Source: Nannocystis sp.
GTDB taxonomy: Bacteria > Myxococcota_A > Polyangia > Nannocystales > Nannocystaceae
Direction: 5' to 3'
Assembly (NCBI RefSeq): GCF_016714285.1
Contig: NZ_JADJNN010000003.1
Coordinates: forward strand, 434,001 to 498,000
DNA: 64,000 nucleotides
Below are positions 34,455-43,505 of the stretch, one piece after another. The notes under the pieces are model-generated. The model had not been told where the DNA came from. It worked only from the letters and a program-made list of their open reading frames with translations, and searched no databases. Both the position numbers and the translations under genes were made by a program. How positions within the stretch are numbered: position 1 is the stretch's first letter; the number at the start of each line of letters is the position of its first letter.

Positions 34455-35063
34455 TTAGGGGACGGCGTCGGCGGGCAGCAGGCCGACACCGCGCAGCAGG
34501 CGGCAGACGGCGAGCAGGGGCAGGCCGATGATGCCCGTGAAGTCGGCGCCGTCGATGCGCGCGAACAGGCTGATGCCCGCGTCCTCGATGCGAAAGCTGC
34601 CGGCGCAGTCGAGCGGGCGATGGCGCGTCACGTAGGCCTCGGCCTCGGCGCGGCCGAAGGCGCGGAGCGTGAGCAGCTGGCGGTCGATCGCCTCGTGCGC
34701 CGCGCCGGTCTCGGCGTTGAGCAGCACGACCCCGGTCACCAGCTCGAGCACGCGGCCCGACATGCGCATGAGTTGATCGACGGCGCGTTCGGGCGTGCCG
34801 GGCTTGTGCAGCAGCTCACCCGGGGGCAGCAGCGCGAGCTGGTCGGCGGCCAGCAGCCAGGCGCGCGGGTGGGCGGCGCGGAGGCTTTGCGCCTTGCCGT
34901 GGGCGAGGTGGAGGGCGAAGCGATCGACGCCGAGTTGCGGGAGGAGGTGGTCCTCGGCGCGCTCGTCGAAGTCAGGGGCGGCGCCGAGGAAGTCGAGGTC
35001 GAGCTGCGCGAGCAGCTTGTGGCGATACGGTGAGGTCGAGGCGAGCACCAGCGTTCGGGGCAT
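34455..35063 (-). CDS. Maf-like nucleotide pyrophosphatase
   Basis: Cytoplasmic house-cleaning pyrophosphatase, 202 aa, of the Maf/YceF family. Motif LASTSPYRHKLL at the start, the conserved Asp in LLAADQLALL, and the GTPERAVDQLMRMSGR segment follow the family order. The LASTSPYR start resembles YceF, which acts on 7-methyl-GTP; the Maf subfamily is not settled by sight. The start at 35063 avoids 12 extra residues upstream. Confidence 0.9.
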   Translation of the reverse strand: MPRTLVLASTSPYRHKLLAQLDLDFLGAAPDFDERAEDHLLPQLGVDRFALHLAHGKAQSLRAAHPRAWLLAADQLALLPPGELLHKPGTPERAVDQLMRMSGRVLELVTGVVLLNAETGAAHEAIDRQLLTLRAFGRAEAEAYVTRHRPLDCAGSFRIEDAGISLFARIDGADFTGIIGLPLLAVCRLLRGVGLLPADAVP

Positions 35064-35179
35064 CGTGCGAGCGTAGGACAGCTCGGCCGCGGTCTGCATC
35101 GAGCTGATTCAGGGTGAGAAGAACGGTGTCGTACCGCTTGACCAGTGGAGGCCTACGCGCTCATCATGCGCTTGACATC

Positions 35180-35200
35180 GCACATCTATTCTGCATGTGC
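35180..35200. promoter_or_regulatory. inverted repeat GCACAT-N9-ATGTGC upstream of the regulator
   Basis: Six-bp arms at 35180-35185 and 35195-35200 lie just downstream of a TTGACA (35172-35177). The dyad is 37-57 bp before the regulator start. It could be an autoregulatory operator; no -10 box at proper spacing is visible. Confidence 0.4.
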
Positions 35201-35236
35201 TGAAACCTCTTGCCTAGCGACCTGGAGCACCGCCCC

Positions 35237-35584
35237 GTGCCCGATCGAGTTCCTGACTGGACCTTCCTGACCAACCACGCCCATGTGCTGTTCTGCCTCA
35301 CCAAAGATCCGGAGATCCGTCTGCGTGATGTCGCGGACAGCGTGGGGATCACGGAACGCGCCGTGCAACGCATCGTGACCGAGCTCGAGACAGCCGGCTT
35401 TATCACCCGCCGACGCAACGGCCGGCGCAATTCGTACGTGGTGCACCGCAACCATCCGCTGCGCCACCCGATCGAGAGCCACCGCAGCGTCGCAGATCTG
35501 CTGCAGCTCATCCTGCACCAGGGGGAGAGCCTGCCGACCGACGCGGACCTGCTCGGGGACGCGTCGGGCGAGCCTGGCGAGTAG
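35237..35584 (+). CDS. winged-helix (MarR-like) transcriptional regulator
   Basis: Regulator of 115 aa. It contains WTFLTNHAHVLFCL, then RLRDVADSVGITERAVQRI as the recognition helix region and RRNGRRNSYVV as the wing. GTG 35237 is chosen; a TTG at 35210 would add 9 residues. It lies between maf and the DUF1549-like operon. The target could be itself or a neighbour. Confidence 0.8.
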   Translation: MPDRVPDWTFLTNHAHVLFCLTKDPEIRLRDVADSVGITERAVQRIVTELETAGFITRRRNGRRNSYVVHRNHPLRHPIESHRSVADLLQLILHQGESLPTDADLLGDASGEPGE

Positions 35585-35673
35585 CATTCACCGCCGCTTT
35601 GCGGCGAACTTACACCCGCGTCACGGAGGTCGCGGCCTCGTCAGCGTCGGAGTCGACGCGCCACGGAGCCACC

Positions 35674-37539
35674 ATGTCGATCGCCTCACGCAGCCTCGCC
35701 CTCCTGACCTGCAGCCTGCTCGCCGCCTGCGCGCGTGAGCCCGGGCGCGGCCGGGCGCAGCGGGGCGTCGATGCGGCCGAGGTCGCCGCGCCCGGGGCTG
35801 CGACGGGGCCCGCGATGGGGCCCGTGGTGGCGATCCAGGCCGCGTCGCTGCGGCCGATCGCGCCGGCGGCCGAGCTCGAGCTGCTGACGCCGGAGGCCCA
35901 CCTGCAGCGGGTCGCGCTGGCGCTGCGCGGGGCCCGGCCAACGCCGGCCGAGCTGGCGCTGGTCCGCGCCGACGCGAACGCGATCGCGGGCATCGTCGAC
36001 GCCTACCTGGCGGCGCCCGAGTTCGGGGCGCTGGTCCGCGACGTGTGGAACGAGGCGCTGCTGCTGCGCGTCGACGTGAACCGCTACGTGCTGCCGGCGG
36101 TGGGTCCGCTGGCGGATCGCGGGAGCGACGCCGAGTACCTGCGCGAGGTCCCGGAGGAGCCGCTGCGGCTGATCGAGTACGTCGCGGTCAACGACCGGCC
36201 CTTCAGCGAGATCGTCACCGCCGAGTACGCGATCGCCAGCGAGCTGGCGATCGCGGTGTGGGGCGCGACGCCGCTGGCGGCCGACCCCGGCGCGCGGCTG
36301 CCTGCGGGCTGGAAGAAGGTCGCGTGGGACTCGGGGCAGCCGATGGCGGGCATCCTCTCGAGCGGCGCGCTGTGGCTGCGCCACCCGTCCAACGGCACCA
36401 ACCACCACCGGGCTCAGGCCGATCTGGTCGCCGAGTCGCTGCTGTGCAGCGGCTTCCTCGCGCGGGACGTGCCGCTGTTCAACAACATCGACCTGTCCGA
36501 CGAGGAGGTCGTGAAGCGGGCGCTGACCACCGACCCGGGCTGCGTGAGCTGCCATCAGACGCTCGACCCGATCGCCAGCCACTTCTTCGGCTTCCCGAAG
36601 ATCGGCGCCAACAACGTGCGCAAGGCGTACGAGCGCGGGGGCGAGTGTGCCAACCCGGAGCGCGGGTTCTGTTATCCGCTGAGCGAGTACCGCGAGAAGC
36701 AGGCCGGGCTGTGGCGCAAGCGGACCGGGCGGGCGCCCAACTTCTTCGGCCTGCCGAGCCAGGACCTGCGCACGCTGGCGGCCCAGATCGCCGAGGACCC
36801 GCGCTTCTCGATGTGCGCGGCGCGGCGCTTCTACGGCTATCTCATGCAGGTCGACCCGGACGACCTGCCCGACGCGAGCGCGGCGGCGCTGCAGGACGCG
36901 TTCATCGCCGGCGGCTTGCAAGTGAAGCCGCTGATCAAGGCGATCGTGCTGTCGGACGACTTCCGGGCGGTGGCGGCCCGCCCGGGCTCGGCGGCGGCGG
37001 GGCTGGTCGGGCGCAAGACGACCCGGCCGGAGCAGCTGGAGCGACTGATCGCCGACCTGACGGGGTTCACCTGGCGGGCCACCCCGGGCGGCGGGAAGAA
37101 TGCGGCCAAGAAGGGCGGCGACTTCGGCGAGGTGTCGCTGCTCGGGACCGACCGCATCGGCTATCGGGCGATGGCCGGCGGGGTCGAGGGCTTCCAGGTG
37201 ACCGAGCCCAGCTTCTCGTACAACCCGACGCGGATGCTCGTGCTGCAGACGCTGGCGGCCGAGGCGGCGGCGTATGTGGTCGAGCAGGACTTCGCGCTGG
37301 CGCGGCCGCAGCGGCGCCTGTTGCAGCAGATCGACGAGGCCGACGCGGCGGCGCCGGCCGTGCGGGCCCAGATCGTGGCGTTGTACGGGCGCGTGCTCGG
37401 CGAGGCGGTGACGCCGGAGTCGGCCGAGGTCGACGCGGCGTATGGATTGTTCACCCGCGGCCTCGCGGGTGGATCTCGGCGCGCGTGGTCGCTGGTGATC
37501 GCGGCGCTGCTGCAGGACCCGCAGGTCGCGTACCACTGA
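35674..37539 (+). CDS. DUF1549/DUF1592-type c-heme motif lipoprotein
   Basis: Exported protein of 621 aa. Signal ends with lipobox LAAC. A CxxCH heme motif (CVSCHQTLDP) sits mid-protein, as in Planctomycete-type PSD/DUF1588 cytochromes, with a large helical scaffold around it. The next two genes (DUF1501 protein, c-type lipoprotein) are spaced tightly and the trio is also found together in planctomycetes and myxobacteria. The system is thought to act in the periplasm; its substrate is unknown. Long antisense frames on the other strand are ignored. Confidence 0.88.
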   Translation: MSIASRSLALLTCSLLAACAREPGRGRAQRGVDAAEVAAPGAATGPAMGPVVAIQAASLRPIAPAAELELLTPEAHLQRVALALRGARPTPAELALVRADANAIAGIVDAYLAAPEFGALVRDVWNEALLLRVDVNRYVLPAVGPLADRGSDAEYLREVPEEPLRLIEYVAVNDRPFSEIVTAEYAIASELAIAVWGATPLAADPGARLPAGWKKVAWDSGQPMAGILSSGALWLRHPSNGTNHHRAQADLVAESLLCSGFLARDVPLFNNIDLSDEEVVKRALTTDPGCVSCHQTLDPIASHFFGFPKIGANNVRKAYERGGECANPERGFCYPLSEYREKQAGLWRKRTGRAPNFFGLPSQDLRTLAAQIAEDPRFSMCAARRFYGYLMQVDPDDLPDASAAALQDAFIAGGLQVKPLIKAIVLSDDFRAVAARPGSAAAGLVGRKTTRPEQLERLIADLTGFTWRATPGGGKNAAKKGGDFGEVSLLGTDRIGYRAMAGGVEGFQVTEPSFSYNPTRMLVLQTLAAEAAAYVVEQDFALARPQRRLLQQIDEADAAAPAVRAQIVALYGRVLGEAVTPESAEVDAAYGLFTRGLAGGSRRAWSLVIAALLQDPQVAYH

Positions 37540-37555
37540 GGGGAGGGCGGAGCTC

Positions 37556-38785
37556 ATGACCATGCAACGACGAAACTTCTTGGCGGCGGCGGCGGGGCTC
37601 GGCTTGCTGGCTGTCCCGAGGGACAGCCGGGCGGACGCCTCGCAGCAGCGCTTCCTGCTGATCGTGTTCGCCCAGGGCGGCTGGGACGTGACCCACGCGC
37701 TCGACCCCAAGCGGGCGCCGAGCTGCGACGTGCCGGCGGGCAGCGTGACCAGCTACGCGAACGGGATCAAGGTGTTGACCGACCCGTCGCGGCCGAGCGT
37801 GGGGGGCTTCTTCGCGGCGAATGCATCGCGCTGCGCGGTGGTCAACGGGCTGTGGATCGGGTCGGTGGCGCACGGCTCGGCCCGCATCCGCGTGCTCACG
37901 GGGACCCGCAGCGCGCGCAACCCGGACGTTGCGGCGATCTTCGCGGCCGCCGCGGCGGAGCAGCAGCCGAGGCTGGCCCTGCCGTACGTCGACCTCGGCG
38001 GCGGCGCGTACGCGGGGCCGCTGGCGAGTGTGATGGGTCGGGTCGGCAGCACCAACCAGCTGGTGACGCTGATCGACCGCAGCAAGGCGTTTCGCGGCTC
38101 TGGCGGGGGCTTCGTGCCCGACGACGGCGAGCAGTCGCTGCTGTCGGAGTTCGCCACCCGGCGCGCCGGGGCGGCCGCGCGGGCGCCCGGCGGGGCGGCG
38201 GTGGCGAGCTACGCGAGCAGCCTGGGGCGCGCGGCGATGCTGCGCCGTGACCCGCAGATGCGCGGGATGAGCGTGGGCAGGGCGACCACGCTGGCGCAGC
38301 AGGGGGCGCTCGCGGTCGAGCTGTTCCGCGGCGGGGTGGCCTGCGCGGCCTTCCTCGACACGCGCCTCGACTGGGACACGCACGACGACATCGCCGACCA
38401 GGCGACCTCGCACGAGCAGCTGTTTTCGGAGCTGACGCAGATCGCCAGCAAGCTGGCGGCGGCGGGGCTGCTGGAGCGGACCACGGTGGCGGTGCTGTCG
38501 GAGTTTAGCCGCACGCCGAAGCTCAACGACCAGCCGCAGCCGGGCAAGAATCACTGGCCGGTGACGAGCGCCCTGCTGTTCGGCGGCGGGGTCCGGTCGG
38601 GCAGCTACGGGGCGACGGACGAGGGGCTCGGGGCCCTGCGCGTGCGCATGGACGACGGGACCCCTGCCGACACCGGGAGATTGTTGCAGTTCGATAACTT
38701 CGCCGCGGGCCTGCTCGAATTCATGGGCGTGTCCTCGAAGCGGTGGATCACCAACGCGGAGCCGTTCCATGGGCCCTTTGTCTAA
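37556..38785 (+). CDS. DUF1501 family Tat-exported protein
   Basis: Protein of 409 aa with a Tat-type leader (MQRRNFLAAAAGLGLLAV), an alkaline-phosphatase-like fold family (DUF1501/sulfatase-like). Motifs include FAQGGWDVTHALDP, LDWDTHDD and EFSRTPKLN, all typical of DUF1501. It begins 16 bp after the previous gene and overlaps the next by 17 bp. The leader itself contains an exact 16-bp palindrome (37611-37626). Confidence 0.9.
   Translation: MTMQRRNFLAAAAGLGLLAVPRDSRADASQQRFLLIVFAQGGWDVTHALDPKRAPSCDVPAGSVTSYANGIKVLTDPSRPSVGGFFAANASRCAVVNGLWIGSVAHGSARIRVLTGTRSARNPDVAAIFAAAAAEQQPRLALPYVDLGGGAYAGPLASVMGRVGSTNQLVTLIDRSKAFRGSGGGFVPDDGEQSLLSEFATRRAGAAARAPGGAAVASYASSLGRAAMLRRDPQMRGMSVGRATTLAQQGALAVELFRGGVACAAFLDTRLDWDTHDDIADQATSHEQLFSELTQIASKLAAAGLLERTTVAVLSEFSRTPKLNDQPQPGKNHWPVTSALLFGGGVRSGSYGATDEGLGALRVRMDDGTPADTGRLLQFDNFAAGLLEFMGVSSKRWITNAEPFHGPFV
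37611..37626. repeat. 16-bp palindrome CTGTCCCGAGGGACAG
   Basis: Exact match inside the DUF1501 gene, encoding AVPRDS within the export leader. The same sequence occurs in the oxygenase gene at 61895 in another reading frame. Confidence 0.88.
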
Positions 38786-39392
38786 GCTGATGCGGCTGGC
38801 GCCGTGGCTGTTGATCCTGGGTTGCGACGCGGTGGCGACGCGGGCCGCGGCGCCGACGGCCGTGCTCGCGGCGGCGCCCGTGGCGGACACGAAGGCGGCG
38901 CGTCGCGCCGAGCGGCAGGCCGAGAAGGCGAAGGCGAAGCAGGCCAAGCAGGGCGAGCCGGCGAAGCCCGAGAAGGCGGCGAAGGCCGAACCGGCGAAGG
39001 CTGGGCAGGGGGTCCAGCAAGCTCCGCCGGTGAAGTCCGCGAAGCCAGTGAAGCCGACCGCGAGCGGGGCGCCGCTGCCGGCGTGCCCGCAGGACAACGC
39101 GCTGAGCTATCGCAGCTTCGGCGCCGGCTTCTTGCGCACGTGGTGCACCGGCTGTCACAGCAGCACGCTGGCGGCGGCGGATCGCCAGGACGCGCCCGAC
39201 GACGTCAACTTCGATCGGCCGGACCTCTACAAGCTGCAGGAGCGGCTGGTGTATGAGCGGGCGGTGCTGGAGGGGCACAAGTTCGCGGCAGATCCCGCGT
39301 CGGCCTCGCCGATGCCGCCGGCGGGGCTGGTGCCTGCGGCCGATCTGCGGCGGCTCGGGCAGTGGATCGCGTGCGGTTCGCCGGGCGCGTAG
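38769..39392 (+). CDS. monoheme c-type lipoprotein
   Basis: Lipoprotein of 207 aa. Lipobox LGC after MGPLSKLMRLAPWLLI, then an Ala/Lys-rich linker (KAKQAKQGEPAKPEKAAKA), then a c-type heme motif CTGCH and a Met candidate (PMPP) for the axial ligand. It is the third gene of the operon and overlaps the previous by 17 bp. Likely electron carrier or sensor for the DUF1549/DUF1501 partners; inferred. Confidence 0.85.
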   Translation: MGPLSKLMRLAPWLLILGCDAVATRAAAPTAVLAAAPVADTKAARRAERQAEKAKAKQAKQGEPAKPEKAAKAEPAKAGQGVQQAPPVKSAKPVKPTASGAPLPACPQDNALSYRSFGAGFLRTWCTGCHSSTLAAADRQDAPDDVNFDRPDLYKLQERLVYERAVLEGHKFAADPASASPMPPAGLVPAADLRRLGQWIACGSPGA

Positions 39393-39470
39393 GTCGATGC
39401 GCCACGCCGATCTCGGCGGGGTCTTGGCGGGCGTAGGTCGGCGCGCTACGAGGAGCTCGGCGGGGTCTCG
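39387..39470. repeat. 40-bp imperfect direct repeat over the uvrA 3' end
   Basis: Copies at 39387-39426 and 39431-39470 (starting GCGTAGGTCG, ending GGCGGGGTCT[TC]G) are about 80% identical. The second copy contains the last uvrA codons, so the repeat looks like a degenerated duplicate of the gene end. Confidence 0.65.
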
Positions 39471-42430
39471 CCGAGCACGCGCGCGAGGTACTGGCCGGTC
39501 GCGCTGGCCCCGACGCGGGCGACCTGCGTCGGGGTGCCGCTGGCGATCAGCTCGCCGCCGCGGGTGCCGCCCTCGGGGCCGATGTCGATGACGTGGTCGG
39601 CGCACTTGATGACATCGAGGTTGTGCTCGATCACCACCACCGTGTTGCCCTCGTCGACCAGGCGGTCGAGCACCTTGAGCAGCAGGCGGATGTCGCCGAA
39701 GTGGAGGCCGGTGGTCGGCTCGTCGAGGATGAACAGGGTCTTGCCGGTGCTCTTCTTGGCCAGCTCGCGCGCCAGCTTGATCCGCTGGGCCTCGCCGCCG
39801 GACAGCGAGAGCGCGCTCTGGCCGAGGGTGACGTAGCCGAGGCCGACGTCGCGCAGGGTCTCGAGCTTCTGGCGCAGCGCCGGGTAGTTGGCGAAGAACT
39901 CGCAGGCGTCGCTGACCGCGAGGTCGAGCACGTCGGCGATGCTCTTGCCGCGGTAGGTGACGGCCAGGGTCTCGCGGTTGTAGCGGCGGCCGTTGCAGGC
40001 GCGGCAGGTGACGAACACGTCGGCGAGGAAGTGCATCTCGATGCGGCGCACGCCGTCGCCCTGGCACGACTCGCAGCGGCCGCCCTTGACGTTGAAGGAG
40101 AAGCGGGCGGGGGTGTAGCCGCGGACCTTGGACTCGGAGAGGTTGGAGAACAGGGTGCGCAGCTCGGCGAACAGGCCGGTGTAGGTGGCGGGGTTGGAGC
40201 GGGGTGAGCGGCCGATCGGTGACTGGTCGACGTGGATGACCTTGTCGAGGTGCTCGAGGCCGGAGACGCCGTGGTGGGGGAGGCCGAAGCCGCTGCCGCC
40301 GTTGAGCCGGCGGACGGCCTCGGGGAGCAGGGTGTCGATGATGAGCGAGGACTTGCCGGAGCCGCTGACGCCGGTGACGCAGGTGAACGCGCCGAGCGGG
40401 ATCTTGACGGTGATGTCCTTGAGGTTGTGGCCGGTGGCGCGGGAGATCACGAGGGCTGGGCCGAGCGAGCGGCGGTACCTCTCCGGCAGCGGGATGCTCA
40501 TGCGGCCGGTGAGGTAGGCGGCGGTCAGCGAGCGGCGGTTCTGCAGCACCTCGGCGAGCGGTCCGGCGGCGACCACGCGCCCGCCCTGGACGCCGGCGCC
40601 GGGGCCCATGTCGACGATGTAGTCGGCGGCGCGGATGGTGTCCTCGTCGTGCTCGACCACCAGCACGGTGTTGCCGAGGTCGCGCAGGCGCACGAGCGCG
40701 GCGATCAGGCGGTCGTTGTCCCGCTGGTGGAGGCCGATGCTCGGCTCGTCGAGGATGTAGGTGACGCCGACCAGGGCGGCGCCGACCTGGGTGGCGAGGC
40801 GGATGCGCTGGGCCTCGCCGCCGGAGAGGGTCATGGTGGTGCGGTCCAGGGTGAGGTAGCCGAGGCCGACCTCGAGCATGAAGCGGAGGCGCTGGCGGGC
40901 CTGGCCGAGGATCGCCTCGGCGACCTCGTTGCGCTCGGCGCCCAGCTCGAGGCGGGCGAGGAAGGGGAGCAGCTGCTCGATCGGCCAGGCCGAGATCTCG
41001 CTGATGTTGTGGCCCTCGATCTTGACCATGCGCGCCTCCTGGCGCAGCCGCAGGCCGGCGCAGGCCGGGCACACGACCTCGCTCATCAGCGCCTCGACCT
41101 CGTCGAGCGCGCCGCCCTCGTCGTCGACCTCGCTGGCGCTGGTCTCGGCCTCCCGCAGGCGCCGCTCGAGCGAGGGGATCACGCCCTCGAAGGCGATCGG
41201 CTTCTTGCCGAGGCCGGGGATGGCCTCGTCGCCGCTGCCCTGGAGGAGCACGACCTTGACCTCCTCCGGGAGCTTGATCCACGGGGCGAAGAGGTCGAAC
41301 TTGTAGTGCTCCGCGAGCGCCTGCAGGGCCTGGGTGTGGACCCGACCGCCGCGCCGCGTCCACACGTGCAGCGCGCCCTCCTTGAGGCTCAGGTGCTCGT
41401 TCGGGACGATGCGCCGCGGGTCGAAGATCCGGCGCGAGCCGAGGCCGTCGCACTCGGGGCAGGCGCCGTCGGGGCTGTTGAAGGAGAACAGGCTCGGCGT
41501 GATCTCCGGGTAGGCGAGGCCGTGGTCGAGGTCGGCGTACTGCTCGCTGAACAGCAGCTCCTGGCCGTCGAGCGTGAGCACCTTGATGAGCCCGCCGGTG
41601 AGGCGGAGCGCGACCTCGAAGGAGTCGGCGAGGCGGCCGCGCACGCCGTCCTTCAGGACCAGGCGGTCGACGTAGACCTCGATGCTGTGGCGCTTGTCGG
41701 CGGCGAGCGTGATGTTCTCGCCGAGGTCGCGGACCTCGTCGTCGACGGCGACGCGGGCGAAGCCCTGACGGCGCAGGTCGGCGAGCAGCTCCTGGTGGTC
41801 GCCGATCTGGCCGCGCACGACCGGGGCGATGACGCTGAAGCGGGTGCCGGGCGCGAGCGCGAGGGTGGCGGCGAGCATGTCCTCGACGCTGTGTCGGCGC
41901 ATCGGTTTGCCGGTCTTCCAGCTGAAGACCTCGCCGACGCGGGCGTAGAGCAGGCGCAGGAAGTCGTGGACCTCGGTCGAGGTGCCGACCGTGGATCGCG
42001 GGTTGCGGCCGCCGGGGCTCTGTTCGATCGCGATCGCGGGCGAGAGGCCCTCGATGAGGTCGGCGTCGGGCTTGGGCAGCTGGGCCAGGAACTGCCGCGC
42101 CGAGGCGCTGAGGCTCTCGACGTAGCGCCGCTGGCCCTCGGCGAAGATCGTGTGGAAGGCGAGGCTGCTCTTGCCCGAGCCCGAGGGGCCGGTGATCACC
42201 ACCAGCTTGCCGCGCGGCAGGTCGAGGTCGATGCTCTGCAGGTTGTGGGTCCGCGCGCCGCGGATGCGGATGCAGGCCGGGGCCGGGGCCGACTCCACCG
42301 CGGGCGGCGATGCTGCTGCGGGCTCCCCTCGCGTGGTGGCGGGCTTGGCGGGGGCCGACTCCACCGCGGGCGGCGATGCTGCTGCGGGCTCCCCTCGCGT
42401 GGTGGCGGGCTTGGCGGGGGCCTTGCTCAT
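39446..42430 (-). CDS. uvrA: excinuclease ABC subunit A
   Basis: DNA-damage recognition ATPase of nucleotide excision repair, 994 aa. Walker A motifs GPSGSGKSS (81-89) and GVSGSGKSS, two zinc-finger Cys sets (CPECDG/CPACAG and CESCQGDG/CRACNG) and two LSGGEAQRI signatures are all present. The N-terminus is extended by about 50 residues with a duplicated 22-residue Ala/Pro-rich unit (66-bp tandem repeat). It overlaps pdxA upstream (ATGA). Confidence 0.97.
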   Translation of the reverse strand: MSKAPAKPATTRGEPAAASPPAVESAPAKPATTRGEPAAASPPAVESAPAPACIRIRGARTHNLQSIDLDLPRGKLVVITGPSGSGKSSLAFHTIFAEGQRRYVESLSASARQFLAQLPKPDADLIEGLSPAIAIEQSPGGRNPRSTVGTSTEVHDFLRLLYARVGEVFSWKTGKPMRRHSVEDMLAATLALAPGTRFSVIAPVVRGQIGDHQELLADLRRQGFARVAVDDEVRDLGENITLAADKRHSIEVYVDRLVLKDGVRGRLADSFEVALRLTGGLIKVLTLDGQELLFSEQYADLDHGLAYPEITPSLFSFNSPDGACPECDGLGSRRIFDPRRIVPNEHLSLKEGALHVWTRRGGRVHTQALQALAEHYKFDLFAPWIKLPEEVKVVLLQGSGDEAIPGLGKKPIAFEGVIPSLERRLREAETSASEVDDEGGALDEVEALMSEVVCPACAGLRLRQEARMVKIEGHNISEISAWPIEQLLPFLARLELGAERNEVAEAILGQARQRLRFMLEVGLGYLTLDRTTMTLSGGEAQRIRLATQVGAALVGVTYILDEPSIGLHQRDNDRLIAALVRLRDLGNTVLVVEHDEDTIRAADYIVDMGPGAGVQGGRVVAAGPLAEVLQNRRSLTAAYLTGRMSIPLPERYRRSLGPALVISRATGHNLKDITVKIPLGAFTCVTGVSGSGKSSLIIDTLLPEAVRRLNGGSGFGLPHHGVSGLEHLDKVIHVDQSPIGRSPRSNPATYTGLFAELRTLFSNLSESKVRGYTPARFSFNVKGGRCESCQGDGVRRIEMHFLADVFVTCRACNGRRYNRETLAVTYRGKSIADVLDLAVSDACEFFANYPALRQKLETLRDVGLGYVTLGQSALSLSGGEAQRIKLARELAKKSTGKTLFILDEPTTGLHFGDIRLLLKVLDRLVDEGNTVVVIEHNLDVIKCADHVIDIGPEGGTRGGELIASGTPTQVARVGASATGQYLARVLGETPPSSS
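42288..42419 (-). repeat. 66-bp perfect tandem duplication in the uvrA N-terminus
   Basis: Two adjacent copies (42288-42353, 42354-42419) encode the 22-residue unit containing KPATTRGEPAAASPP. No mismatch seen, so the duplication is recent or maintained. Confidence 0.92.
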
Positions 42431-43431
42431 CGCGTGGCTCCGCGCGCGAGGGCCACCGCGGCGAACATGCTCGAGGGGTCGGCGACGCCGCGGCCGGCGA
42501 TGTCACGGGCGGTGCCGTGGTCGGGCGAGGTGCGGATAAAGGGCAGCCCGAGGGTCATGTTGACGCCGTCGCGCATGTGCAACAGCTTGAAGGGCGCGAG
42601 GCCCTGGTCGTGATACATGGCGACGAGGCCGTCGAGGGCGCCGTCGGCGTGGGCGGGGAAGGCGGTGTCGGCGGGCAGGGGGCCGCGGAAGCTGACTGGT
42701 TCGTCGTTGGCGGCGGCCCACTCGCGCAGGGCCGCGATCGCGGGGCCGACGATGGTCTGCTCCTCGTCGCCGAGCATGCCGCGTTCGCCGGCGTGCGGGT
42801 TGAGGCCGAGCACGCCGATGACCGGTCGCGCGGATGAATCGCGGGTGAAGTGCTCGCGCAGGGCGCGGGCGAGGAGGCGACCGGCGCGGACGATGCTGGC
42901 GACGTCGAGGCGCAGCGGGACCTCACGCAGCGGCAGGTGGATCGTGGCGAGGACGACGCGCAGGCGCGGGCCGACCATCAACATAGCGAAGTCGTCGACG
43001 CCAGCGCGCGCCGCCAGATACTCGGTGTGCCCGGGGAAGGGAAAGCCCTCGGCGCGGCACGCGGCCTTGTCGATCGGCGCGGTGACGAGGGCGCGACCGC
43101 GGGGATCTTCCAGCACGAGGTCGACGCCGCGGACCAGGGCGGACACCTGCCCGGCCGATCGTGGCGCCTGGTCGATTAATGGTTCGAGCGCAGCGAGCCC
43201 GTGTGCGGCCCATTCGCCGCCGGGACGCGCCGCGAGCTGGTCGGCGAGGGCGCGAAGCGGCGTCAGGTCGGCGATCACGCGATCGCCCGCACGCAGCAGA
43301 TCGGCCGCGCCGAGGCGCAGCAGCAGCTCCGGGCCGATGCCCGCAGGGTCGCCTTGTGTGACCACGAGGGCCGGCACGGCGTGGAGCTCGGAGGGCGGCG
43401 CGGCGGCCGATATGCCTGGCTCGGACGACAT
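42427..43431 (-). CDS. pdxA: 4-hydroxythreonine-4-phosphate dehydrogenase
   Basis: NAD-dependent enzyme of pyridoxal-5-phosphate synthesis, 334 aa from ATG 43431 (43455 is an alternative). Metal-binding His residues appear in FPGHTEYLA, GLNPHAGE and MYHDQGLAP. GDPAGIGPE at the N-terminus is the family start. Translationally coupled to uvrA by a 4-base overlap. Confidence 0.95.
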   Translation of the reverse strand: MSSEPGISAAAPPSELHAVPALVVTQGDPAGIGPELLLRLGAADLLRAGDRVIADLTPLRALADQLAARPGGEWAAHGLAALEPLIDQAPRSAGQVSALVRGVDLVLEDPRGRALVTAPIDKAACRAEGFPFPGHTEYLAARAGVDDFAMLMVGPRLRVVLATIHLPLREVPLRLDVASIVRAGRLLARALREHFTRDSSARPVIGVLGLNPHAGERGMLGDEEQTIVGPAIAALREWAAANDEPVSFRGPLPADTAFPAHADGALDGLVAMYHDQGLAPFKLLHMRDGVNMTLGLPFIRTSPDHGTARDIAGRGVADPSSMFAAVALARGATR

Positions 43432-43505
43432 TGGGCGATCGCCGGTTGGCGTCAAGGGCCGGGCATCCTAACATGCTTCGCCGGCCACGAGGGCCGCGAC
43501 GAACC

